Part shown: piece by piece, positions 18,639-26,218 of the stretch | How the letters are laid out: each line of letters begins with the position of its first letter | Numbering within the stretch: position 1 is the stretch's first letter | Origin: Piscinibacter defluvii | Lineage (GTDB): Bacteria > Pseudomonadota > Gammaproteobacteria > Burkholderiales > Burkholderiaceae_C | Reading direction: 5' to 3' | NCBI RefSeq assembly: GCF_004011805.1 | Contig: NZ_RCHJ01000004.1 | Coordinates: 558,001 to 622,000, forward strand | Length of the DNA stretch: 64,000 nt | Notes under the pieces: generated by a model | What the model saw: only the letters and a program-made list of their open reading frames with translations | Told to the model about the DNA's origin: nothing | The model's database searches: none | Made by a program: the position numbers and the translations under genes

Positions 18639-18684
18639 CCTTCCGCCGGGCCGCCCCAAGGAAGGCCTGCGCCCCCTCGGGGGG
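18639..18684 (+). repeat. Interspersed GC-rich repeat, copy A
   Basis: Reverse complement of the same ordered blocks as copy B at 15950-15998. It sits between the pirin and glutaredoxin-like genes. The adjacent 18685-18707 segment (GCAGCGAACGCAGTGAGCG and GGGGGC) can pair with its CCCCC tract. Orientation is opposite to copy B relative to the genes. Confidence 0.55.
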
Positions 18685-18713
18685 CAGCGAACGCAGTGAG
18701 CGTGGGGGCACCG

Positions 18714-19595
18714 TCAGGTCGCGAGCACGCCGCGCTGGTAGTCCGCCACCGCCTGGTGGATCTCCTGCACGGTGTTCATCACGAACGGGCCGTACTGGGC
18801 GATCGGCTGCCGCAGCGGTGCGCCGGCCACGAACAGCACCTGCGCCGGCCCCGCCGCGCCGGCCGCCAGCTCGAAGCGCACGCCGTCGGCCTGCGCGTCG
18901 TTGGCGAGGATGGCCATGTGCTCGCTGGGCACCTCGCGCCCGCCGATCGCCAGCGGCACGCCGCCGTACACGTAGGCGAAGGCGTTGTGCGCGGCCGGCA
19001 GCGGCAGCTCGAAGGCCGCGCCCGGCGGCACGCTGATGTCCAGCACCAGCGGCTCGGTGGTCGGCCGCGTCACCGCGCCAGTCACGCCGTGCGTGCGCCC
19101 GGCGATCACGCGCACCGCCACGCCCGCGGGCGTCTCGAAGCGCGGCACGTCCGGCGGCGGCACGTCGCGGTAGGCGGGCGGCTGCATCTTGTCGGCGGCG
19201 GCGAGGTTGACCCACAGCTGGAAGCCCGCCATGCGGCCCTCCTGCTGCTCGGGCATCTCGCTGTGGATGATGCCGCGCCCGGCGGTCATCCATTGCACGC
19301 TGCCGGGCTCGAGCAGGCCCTCGTTGCCGACGCTGTCGCGGTGGCGCATGCGGCCGGCCTTCATGATCGTCACGGTCTCGAAGCCGCGGTGCGGGTGGTC
19401 CGGGAAGCCGCCGATGTAGTCGGCGGCCGCGTCGCTGCCGAAGGCATCGAGCATCAGGAACGGGTCGAGCCGCTGCTGCAGCGGCTGCGTCAGCACCCGC
19501 GTCAGGCGCACGCCGTCGCCGTCGGAGGTGGGCTGGCCGCGCACCAGGCGTTCGACGCTGCGCGCGCGGGCGAGGGTGGGGGTGGAGGTGTTCAT
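18714..19595 (-). CDS. Pirin family protein
   Basis: 293-residue bicupin of the pirin family; some members have quercetin 2,3-dioxygenase activity, others act as redox-sensitive regulators. The N-terminal cupin has the metal ligands: His residues in GGFPDHPHRGFETVT, a His in MRHRDSVG and His/Glu in GRGIIHSEMP. The C-terminal cupin (GAAFELPLPAAHNAFAYVYGG) lacks ligands, as usual. Start MNTSTPTLARARSVERL at 19595. It diverges from the solute-binding protein gene across 192 bp with a direct repeat. Substrate not deducible. Confidence 0.9.
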   Translation of the reverse strand: MNTSTPTLARARSVERLVRGQPTSDGDGVRLTRVLTQPLQQRLDPFLMLDAFGSDAAADYIGGFPDHPHRGFETVTIMKAGRMRHRDSVGNEGLLEPGSVQWMTAGRGIIHSEMPEQQEGRMAGFQLWVNLAAADKMQPPAYRDVPPPDVPRFETPAGVAVRVIAGRTHGVTGAVTRPTTEPLVLDISVPPGAAFELPLPAAHNAFAYVYGGVPLAIGGREVPSEHMAILANDAQADGVRFELAAGAAGPAQVLFVAGAPLRQPIAQYGPFVMNTVQEIHQAVADYQRGVLAT

Positions 19596-19640
19596 GGGAC
19601 GAATGTAGGGTCGCACCGCCGGCAGCCCCAGCGTGCGGTC

Positions 19641-19684
19641 TTGCACACAGCGATGAAGGCGTTTGTACACACCGCCGTGAAGCC
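19641..19684. repeat. Imperfect direct repeat in the pirin/solute-binding-protein divergent region
   Basis: TTGCACACAGCGATGAAGGC at 19641 recurs as TTGTACACACCGCCGTGAAG at 19663, a 22 bp period (two helical turns) in the shared promoter region. Such spacing suits a dimeric activator or repressor binding one face of DNA, but no regulator gene is adjacent. Confidence 0.4.
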
Positions 19685-19787
19685 TGCGACAGGTTGCGCG
19701 CGGAGGCGGGAAAACCCTTGGTTCGGTCCTTGTCGGCCTCTGAATACTGCCCCCCGTTGATTCAGCGAGTGAAGGAAGCAGTTGTCC

Positions 19788-20915
19788 ATGCAACGCAGGC
19801 AAGTCCTTGCGGCCGGGCTCGGCGCCGCGGTCTTCTCCACCAGCCGTGCCGCGGAGCCGGGTGTCGGGGATGCGGAGATCCTGTTCGGCCACACAGGCAT
19901 CCTCAGCGGCCCGCTCGGCGGGCAGATCAAGATCATGCTGGCCGGTGCCGAACTGGCCTTCGCCGAGGCGCGTGCCGCGGGTGGCGTGCACGGCCGCACG
20001 CCGCGCATCATCTCGCTCGACGACGAACTCAAGCCCGATCGTGCGGTGGCCAACGTCGAGAAGCTGCTCGGCGAACAGAAGGTGTTCGGCTTCTTCGGCT
20101 GCGTCGGTTCGGCCACCACCGCGGCCACGGCCAAGGTGCTGCAGCAGTCCGGGGCCCCCGCCTTCGGCGGCTACGCGGTCGCCGACTCGGCGCGCGAGAA
20201 GGTCAAGGGCTCGGCCTACTTCCTGCGCGCCACCTCCGGCCGCGAGGCGCAGGTGCTGGTCCAGCACCTGACGACCATCGGCGTCACCCGCATCGCCGCC
20301 GCCGTGCTCGACAACCCCGGCGGCCAGGAGGCGCGCGCGCTGCTCGAGGCGGCCCTGCAGCAGCATCAGCTCAAGCCGCAGGCGGTGGCGGCGGTCAAGG
20401 GTGACGGCAGCAACGTCGCCGACGCGGCCAAGGCCCTGTCGGAGGGCGAACCGCAGGCCGTGATCATGTACCTCGGCGGTGCGCTGCCCGGCGAGCTGAT
20501 GAAGGCCACCTGGGCGCTCGGGCGCCAGCCGATGTTCTACGGCATGTCGATCGTCGCGGGCGAGGTCACCGCCAAGGTGGCCGGCGAGCGGGCACGCGGC
20601 CTGGCGATCTCGCAGGTGGTGCCCTATCCCTGGGGCGAGGTCGACCCGGTGGTGCGCGACTACCGCCGCCTGGTCGAGAAGGCGAACGTGCCGCTGGGCT
20701 ACTACAGCTTCGAGGGCTACCTGAACGCGCTGGTGCTGCTCGAAGGCCTGCGCCGTGCGGGCCGCGAGCTCACCCGCCCCAAGCTGCACGCGACGCTGCG
20801 CAGCCTGAAGATGCGCCTGGCCGGCATGGAGGTCGACTTCGGCAACGGCACGAACACCGGCTCGCGCTACGTCGAGCTGGTGCAGGTGACGCGCGAGGGC
20901 CGCTTCGTGCGCTGA
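19788..20915 (+). CDS. ABC transporter substrate-binding protein (branched-chain amino acid type)
   Basis: 375-residue periplasmic binding protein of the Peripla_BP_6/LivJ type. Signal sequence MQRRQVLAAGLGAAVFSTSRAA. Body shows ILFGHTGILSGPLGGQIKIMLAGAELAFAEARAAGGVHG and FGFFGCVGSATTAATAKVL, typical of Liv-type receptors that serve amino acids, amides or aromatics. No permease or ATPase genes lie next to it, so it is an orphan receptor. ATG at 19788 has GAAGGAAG 9 nt upstream; a TTG two codons earlier is less likely. Confidence 0.88.
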   Translation: MQRRQVLAAGLGAAVFSTSRAAEPGVGDAEILFGHTGILSGPLGGQIKIMLAGAELAFAEARAAGGVHGRTPRIISLDDELKPDRAVANVEKLLGEQKVFGFFGCVGSATTAATAKVLQQSGAPAFGGYAVADSAREKVKGSAYFLRATSGREAQVLVQHLTTIGVTRIAAAVLDNPGGQEARALLEAALQQHQLKPQAVAAVKGDGSNVADAAKALSEGEPQAVIMYLGGALPGELMKATWALGRQPMFYGMSIVAGEVTAKVAGERARGLAISQVVPYPWGEVDPVVRDYRRLVEKANVPLGYYSFEGYLNALVLLEGLRRAGRELTRPKLHATLRSLKMRLAGMEVDFGNGTNTGSRYVELVQVTREGRFVR

Positions 20916-20974
20916 GCACATGCGCTGCCGCTTCGCGGTGTAATGCGCGGGTCCCTGTCACGACCCACGCCACC

Positions 20975-21589
20975 ATGAAGCTTTATTACAGCCCCGGCAC
21001 CTGCTCGCTGGCCGTGCACATCGTGCTGCGCGAGGCCGGCCTACCCTTCGAGCCGGTGCTGGCCAGCACCAAGACCCACCAGCTGGCCGACGGCACCGAC
21101 TACTACACGATCAACCCCAAGGGCTACGTGCCGCTGCTCGAGCTCGACGACGGCCAGCGCCTGACCGAAGGGCCGGTGATCAACCAGTACCTGGCCGACC
21201 GCGTGCCGGAGAAGAAGCTCGCGCCGCCGGCCGGCACGATGGCGCGCTACCGGCTGCAGGAGTGGCTGAACTTCATCACCAGCGAGGTCCACAAGCCCTA
21301 CGCCTCGCTGTTCGGCCCGGCCATGCCGGAAGAGGGCAAGGCGCTGTTCCGCCAGAAGCTGCGCGGCCGCTACGAGTGGATCGAGGGCCAGCTGGGCGAC
21401 AAGCCCTACCTGACCGGCGAGGACTTCTCGGTGGCCGACGCCTACCTGTTCACCTGCACGCGCTGGGCGCCGTTCTGCAAGGTCGAGCTGGCCGGGCTCG
21501 ACCGCCTGGCCGCGTTCATGGCGCGGGTCGCCGCCCGGCCGGCGGTGCAGGACGCGCTGCGGGCCGAAGGCCTTCTGAAGGCCGCCTGA
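20975..21589 (+). CDS. Glutathione S-transferase (beta class)
   Basis: 204-residue GST that conjugates glutathione to electrophiles or binds it as a mixed disulfide. N-terminal thioredoxin-like domain MKLYYSPGTCSLAVHIVLREAG with the beta-class Cys10, cis-Pro in KGYVPLLELDDG and SNAIL-equivalent TEGPVINQYLAD. C-terminal helical domain with FSVADAYLFTCTRWA. Followed after 2 bp by a small exported protein. Confidence 0.92.
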   Translation: MKLYYSPGTCSLAVHIVLREAGLPFEPVLASTKTHQLADGTDYYTINPKGYVPLLELDDGQRLTEGPVINQYLADRVPEKKLAPPAGTMARYRLQEWLNFITSEVHKPYASLFGPAMPEEGKALFRQKLRGRYEWIEGQLGDKPYLTGEDFSVADAYLFTCTRWAPFCKVELAGLDRLAAFMARVAARPAVQDALRAEGLLKAA

Positions 21590-21591
21590 CC

Positions 21592-21942
21592 ATGCGCCGG
21601 CCCGCCGCGCTGCTGCTGGCCGCCGGCCTCGCGGCCACCGCGGCCACGGCGGCCGAGCCGCCGCGCGGCCGGCACGACGGGCGCTTCTGCGTCACGGTGG
21701 CCGAGGCCGCGCCAGACTGCGGGCCGGTGCAGGTCGACGTGCTGCGCCAGAGCCGGTTGCGCGTGCGGGTGGCCGACATCGTCTACCACCTCGAGCTGCA
21801 CAGCAGCCAGCTCGACGTGGTGCTGATGCACGGCGCGATGCAGATCGACGGCTTCGTCGCACCCTACGAATGGATCGACCGGGCGCTGCGCTTCGACGAC
21901 CTCGAAAAACGCACCCGCTACGAGCTGACGCTCACGCGCTAG
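21592..21942 (+). CDS. Hypothetical exported protein
   Basis: 116 residues, no family recognised. Signal peptide MRRPAALLLAAGLAATAATAAEP. The mature part has two cysteines (FCVTVAEAAPDCGPV) that could form a disulfide, and a beta-rich stretch RVRVADIVYHLELHSSQLDVVLMHGAMQIDGFVAPYEWID. It begins 2 bp after the GST stop, so it is cotranscribed and probably coupled. Its 3' end overlaps the convergent thioredoxin-like gene by 11 bp. Confidence 0.75.
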   Translation: MRRPAALLLAAGLAATAATAAEPPRGRHDGRFCVTVAEAAPDCGPVQVDVLRQSRLRVRVADIVYHLELHSSQLDVVLMHGAMQIDGFVAPYEWIDRALRFDDLEKRTRYELTLTR

Positions 21943-23527
21943 GCGCCGCCTCCGCCTTGGCCGGCGCGCGTAGCACGCCCTCGCAGGCGCTGCGCGGCGG
22001 GCTGCCGGGGCGCAGGCCGCGGCAGACCGCGTCGAGCCGCTGCTGCAGGCGGCCCATCACCGCATCGTGCCGGCCGGCCTGCGCCCAGCGGCGCAGCGTG
22101 GCGCCGGCGCGCTGCAGCGAGCGGCCGCTGCGGCCCTCGAAGGCATCGGGCATGCGGGCCGCCTCGTCGAACAGGCGCCGCGCCAGCGACTCGATGCGCG
22201 CGCCGTCCTGCGGCGCCAGCTCGACCAGCAGATCCAGGTGCATGCCACCCCACTGCAGACGCGTGGCCGGACCGACGCTGCTGTCGTAGGCACGCGCCGA
22301 CCAGTCGAGCGCGGCGGCCCGGTCGCCGCGCTTCTTCGCGTTCTCGGCCAGGTCGGTCATCAGGTAGTAGGGCGAGTGGCTGCGCGCGAGGTTGGCCTTC
22401 AGCAGCGCGTCGGACTCGTCCGCCAGGCCGGCCTCGGCCAGCACCCAGGCGGCGGTGGTGATCACCGCCTGGCGCTCGTAGCCGTCGCCGATCTCGCGGT
22501 CGAAGCGGGCGGCCAGGGTGCGCAGCTCGTTGCGCAGTGCCGGCGGCGGCGCGAGGGGCGTGTCGTCGGGCGCGTCCACGTCGACCAGCCGCACCCGGCC
22601 CCACAGCGCGCCGAGGCGGTCGGCGCGCGCGAGCGTGGGGTCGTCCTGCAGCCGCCGCAGCGCCTCGTCGAAGGCGCGCTGCAGCGTGGCGCGCTCCGGA
22701 CTGCCGGGCACCGCGAGCGTGCGCACGAGGCGCGGCGCGCGGTAGGCCAGCAGGTCGGCAAAGCTGCGACTGCGCGCCGGGTCGGCGAGCAGCGCGAGCA
22801 GCGCCGCGCGGGTCGGCGCAGGATCGGCGGCCGGCAGCGGGGTGCCGCCCGGCGCCTTGCGCGCCTCGCGGTCCTGCTCCACCAGCGCGCGCAGCGCGAG
22901 GCGCAGCGCCAGGTCGGGCTGGTCGGCCGGACAGGCGGCCGCCAGCTGGCGCAAGGTGGCGGCCAGGCCGCCGGCGGGCGGCTCGGCGGCCGTATTCCAG
23001 GGGTAGAAGGCGAGCAGGCGCCAGTCGCTCGGGCTCAGGCCGGCGCCGCCGGACCCCGCCGCGCGGGCCTGCGCCACCAGCTCGGCCACCGGCCGGCGCG
23101 CCGCCAGGCCGAGCGTCAGCAGCTCGCCCACCTGCGCCGGATCCACCTCGCCGGGCAGGCGGGTCAGCTCGCGGCCCTGGGGATCGAACAGCACCATCGT
23201 CGGGTAGCCCCGCACCGCGAAGCGCGCCCCGAGCTTCTGGGCGCCCGGCGTGTCGCCGTCGACATAGACCGGCACCACGCCGCGGCTGCGTTCGATGAAG
23301 TCCTGCCGGTTGAACACCGTGGCCTGCAGCTGATTGCACGGCGGGCACCACCTGGCGCCCCAGTACAGCAGCAACGGCTTGGATTCGCCGCGGGCACGGG
23401 CGAAGGCGGCATCGATCTCGGCGTCGCTGGCGGCGCGCAGCCAGTCCACCCCGGCCGCCTGAGCGGCGGCGCCGAGCGGCAGCAGCGTGGCCAGCACGAC
23501 GGCTCGGATCAGCGACCACCACCTCAT
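21932..23527 (-). CDS. Exported thioredoxin-domain protein with long helical C-terminus
   Basis: 531-residue periplasmic protein. Signal peptide MRWWSLIRAVVLATLLPLGAAAQA; thioredoxin domain at about residues 40-150 with active site WCPPC (C61, C64) and cis-Pro RGYPTMVLFDP. The remaining 380 residues are alpha-helical and Ala/Arg/Leu-rich, possibly TPR-like, with no named domain. It is last in the cobalamin-uptake run. The ATG at 23527 has GGAG 9 nt upstream; an alternative ATG at 23566 overlaps the btuF stop. A role in thiol reduction near the cobalamin receptor is inference. Confidence 0.82.
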   Translation of the reverse strand: MRWWSLIRAVVLATLLPLGAAAQAAGVDWLRAASDAEIDAAFARARGESKPLLLYWGARWCPPCNQLQATVFNRQDFIERSRGVVPVYVDGDTPGAQKLGARFAVRGYPTMVLFDPQGRELTRLPGEVDPAQVGELLTLGLAARRPVAELVAQARAAGSGGAGLSPSDWRLLAFYPWNTAAEPPAGGLAATLRQLAAACPADQPDLALRLALRALVEQDREARKAPGGTPLPAADPAPTRAALLALLADPARSRSFADLLAYRAPRLVRTLAVPGSPERATLQRAFDEALRRLQDDPTLARADRLGALWGRVRLVDVDAPDDTPLAPPPALRNELRTLAARFDREIGDGYERQAVITTAAWVLAEAGLADESDALLKANLARSHSPYYLMTDLAENAKKRGDRAAALDWSARAYDSSVGPATRLQWGGMHLDLLVELAPQDGARIESLARRLFDEAARMPDAFEGRSGRSLQRAGATLRRWAQAGRHDAVMGRLQQRLDAVCRGLRPGSPPRSACEGVLRAPAKAEAAPSA

Positions 23528-23565
23528 CGGCGCACTCCGGATCAGGGTGCACCGAGTGTGCGCCA

Positions 23566-24435
23566 TCACGGCCGCTTCTGCAGGCGCACGCCGTCGAGCT
23601 TTTCGCACAGTTCGCGCACGCCGTCGACGATGCGGTCGGACGAGCGGTGCAGCGTGTCGGCATCCACCGTCAGCAGCGGCAGGTGCCGGGTGGCGCGCAG
23701 GCGGCGCCAGAGCTCGAGACGGTCTTCGCCGTCGGGCCCGGCGCGGCCGGTGACGATCACGTCCGGCGCGGCCGCCAGCACCGCCTCGGCACTGACCGTC
23801 GGCGTCAGCGCCGCCAGCCCGGCGAACACGTTGCGCGCGCCGCACAGCTGCAGCGCCTGGCTGATCAGGTGCGTGCCGTTCACGGTCAGCAGCGGCTGGT
23901 GCCAGATCTGGTAGAAGACCTTGAGCTCGCGCCGTCCGGCGTAGCGCTGGCGCAGCGCGGCGAGTTCGCCCTCGTAGGCCCCGGCCCGTGCCTGGGCTGC
24001 CGCCGCGGTGCCGGCCAGCGTGCCGAGCCGGCGCAGCGTCGCGGCGATGTCGGCCAGGCTCTCGAGCCGGCTGGCGTAGACCGGCAGGCCGAGCGCCGCC
24101 AGGCGCTGCAGCTGCTGCGGCGCGTTGCCGTCCTGCCAGACGACGATCAGGTCCGGCTTGAGTGCGACCACCCGCTCCAGGTCCAGCAGCACCGCATCGC
24201 CCACGCGTGGCAGCGCCCGCGCCGCCGCGGGGTAGTCGCTGTACGCCCCGACGCCGACCAGCCGGTCGCCCGCGCCGGCGGCGAACAGCAGCTCGGTCAG
24301 GTGCGGCGCGAGGCTGACGATGCGCTGCGCCGGCCGCGCCAGCACGACGCGCGTGCCCATGTCGTCGGTGACGGCGACCTCGGCGCGCGCGCCGAGCGCG
24401 AACAGCGCCATCACGAGCAGCAGGATGAGGCGCAT
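23566..24435 (-). CDS. btuF: Periplasmic cobalamin-binding protein BtuF
   Basis: 289-residue class III solute-binding protein. Signal MRLILLLVMALFALGARA, then the family core QRIVSLAPHLTELLFAAGAGDRLVGVGAYSDYPAAARALPRVGDA, LKPDLIVVW and FYQIWHQPLLTVNGTHLISQALQLCGARNVF. It captures vitamin B12 and delivers it to BtuCD. One base separates it from btuD, downstream of the cobalamin riboswitch. Confidence 0.9.
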   Translation of the reverse strand: MRLILLLVMALFALGARAEVAVTDDMGTRVVLARPAQRIVSLAPHLTELLFAAGAGDRLVGVGAYSDYPAAARALPRVGDAVLLDLERVVALKPDLIVVWQDGNAPQQLQRLAALGLPVYASRLESLADIAATLRRLGTLAGTAAAAQARAGAYEGELAALRQRYAGRRELKVFYQIWHQPLLTVNGTHLISQALQLCGARNVFAGLAALTPTVSAEAVLAAAPDVIVTGRAGPDGEDRLELWRRLRATRHLPLLTVDADTLHRSSDRIVDGVRELCEKLDGVRLQKRP

Positions 24436-24436
24436 C

Positions 24437-25213
24437 TCAGTCGGCCACGAACACCAGGCGTTTGCCGATGCGTTCGCTCACCACCGCATGGCCGAAGGCG
24501 GAACTCAGCACGATGTCGTCCATCGTCGATTCCGCCGGGCCCTGGCGCAGCAGGCCATGGGCACCGATCACCAGCGCATGGGTGGCGAAGCGCGCCGCCA
24601 GGTTCAGGTCGTGGATCGACAGCAGCACCGCCTTGCGCCGCAGGTGCGCGAGCCGCACCAGGTGGCGCAGCACCGTCACCTGGTGATGCAGGTCGAGGTG
24701 GGCGACCGGCTCGTCGAGCAGCAGCAGCGGCGGGTCCTGCGTCAGCAGCGCGGCAATCGCGACGCGCTGGCGCTCGCCGCCCGACAGGGTGGTCACGTCG
24801 CGCGCCGCGAACTCGGCCAGGTCGACGGCGCGCAGCGCGGCGCGCGCCATGCGCTCGTCGCCCGCGTCCTCCCAGGCCCAGCGGCCCAGGTGCGGGTGGC
24901 GGCCGAGCAGCACCACGTCGAGCACCGCGGCGCCGAACGCGTCGTGCTGGGTCTGCGGCAGCAGGCCACGCAGCCGCGCCAGCTCGCCGACCGGCCAGCG
25001 CGCCAGCGGCCGGCCCTGCAGGCGGACCTCGCCCGAACGCGCCGGCCGCAACCCGGCCAGCGTGTGCAGCAGGCTGGTCTTGCCGCAACCGTTGGGGCCC
25101 ATCACGCACCACACCTCGCCCGGGCGGATCTCGAGGTTCAGGCCGTCGATCAGCACGCGATCGCCGGCGGCGACCGTGAGCGCCTGCGCCTCCAGCAGCG
25201 GCCCCGCGCTCAC
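24437..25213 (-). CDS. btuD: Cobalamin ABC transporter ATP-binding protein BtuD
   Basis: 258-residue ATPase of the FepC/BtuD class. Walker A VMGPNGCGKTSLLHTL, Q-loop GLLPQTQ, signature LSGGERQRVAIAALL, Walker B LLLLDEPVAHLDL, H-loop LLSIHDLNLAARF. Starts at GTG 25213, overlapping the btuC stop (GTGA). Energises B12 import with BtuC and BtuF. Confidence 0.92.
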   Translation of the reverse strand: MSAGPLLEAQALTVAAGDRVLIDGLNLEIRPGEVWCVMGPNGCGKTSLLHTLAGLRPARSGEVRLQGRPLARWPVGELARLRGLLPQTQHDAFGAAVLDVVLLGRHPHLGRWAWEDAGDERMARAALRAVDLAEFAARDVTTLSGGERQRVAIAALLTQDPPLLLLDEPVAHLDLHHQVTVLRHLVRLAHLRRKAVLLSIHDLNLAARFATHALVIGAHGLLRQGPAESTMDDIVLSSAFGHAVVSERIGKRLVFVAD

Positions 25214-26211
25214 CGCCGCGCCCCCGGCCGCAACAGCAGCAGCATGAAGCTCGGCGCGCCGAGCAGCGCGGTGATCACGCCCACCGGCAGCTGCTGCGGC
25301 GCGAGCAGGGTGCGCGCCAGCGTGTCGGCCAGCAGCAGCAGGCAGCCGCCGGCCAGCGCACTGGCGGGCAGCAGCACCCGCTGGTCGTTGCCCACCGCCA
25401 GGCGCAGCGCATGCGGCACCACCAGGCCGACGAAGCCGATCGCGCCGCCGGTGGTCACCGCCACCGCGCAGGCGAGCGAGGCCACCAGGTAGATCAGCCG
25501 CCGCAGCCGCTGCACCGGCACGCCCAGCGCCGCGGCCGCGGTCTGGCCGCGCAGCAGCACGTTCAGCTCGCGTGCGGCCGGCCACACGAGCAGAAGCGCC
25601 AGGCCGAGCGTGACCATCGGCACCAGGCCGCCGTCGGCACCGCCCAGGTCGCCGGCGAGCCAGAACAGCATGCCGCGCAGGCGCGCCTCGGGCGCCACCA
25701 GCAGCAGCAGCGTGATCAGCGCCGACCAGAGCGCCGCCAGCATCACGCCGGTCAGCAGCAGGCGCGGCGCGCTGTCCACGCGCGCCGCCGCGTCGACGCG
25801 CGCCAGGTCGCGCTGCGCCAGCACGAACACCAGCACGATGGCCAGCAGCGCGCCGGCGAAGGCACCGAGCTGCACCGCCACCGCACCGGCCGAGGCCAGC
25901 AGCGCGAGCAGCGCGCCGGCCGAGGCGCCGCCGGAGACGCCCAGCACGTACGGGTCGGCCAGCGGGTTGCGCAGCAGCACCTGCATCAGCGCACCGGCCA
26001 GTGCCAGCAGCCCGCCGACACCGAAGGCCGCCAGCGCACGCGGCAGTCGCAGCGTGTGCAGCACCTCGGAGGCGCTGCTCGCGTCCGGCGCCCAGAGCAG
26101 CCGCGCCACCTCGTCCGGCGCGATCGCGCTGCTGCCGCTGGCCAGTGCCAGCCACAGCACGGCCACCGAAGCGACCAGCAACAGCAGCCAGAGCCGGATC
26201 GCGCGGATCAT
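25210..26211 (-). CDS. btuC: Cobalamin ABC transporter permease BtuC
   Basis: 333-residue FecCD-type permease with about ten TM helices. Signature segments LRLPRALAAFGVGGLLALAGALMQVLLRNPLADPYVLGVSGGASAGAL and the coupling region GVPVQRLRRLIYLVASLACAVAVTTGGAIGFVGLVVPHALRLAVG. It starts 7 bp after the btuB stop and overlaps btuD. Confidence 0.92.
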   Translation of the reverse strand: MIRAIRLWLLLLVASVAVLWLALASGSSAIAPDEVARLLWAPDASSASEVLHTLRLPRALAAFGVGGLLALAGALMQVLLRNPLADPYVLGVSGGASAGALLALLASAGAVAVQLGAFAGALLAIVLVFVLAQRDLARVDAAARVDSAPRLLLTGVMLAALWSALITLLLLVAPEARLRGMLFWLAGDLGGADGGLVPMVTLGLALLLVWPAARELNVLLRGQTAAAALGVPVQRLRRLIYLVASLACAVAVTTGGAIGFVGLVVPHALRLAVGNDQRVLLPASALAGGCLLLLADTLARTLLAPQQLPVGVITALLGAPSFMLLLLRPGARR

Positions 26212-26218
26212 GCGGGCC

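Noticed and set aside
18641-18712. Intrinsic terminator for the pirin gene
   Set aside because: Strong GC stems exist but no T tract follows, and the sequence recurs at 15950, so a repeat element explains it better.
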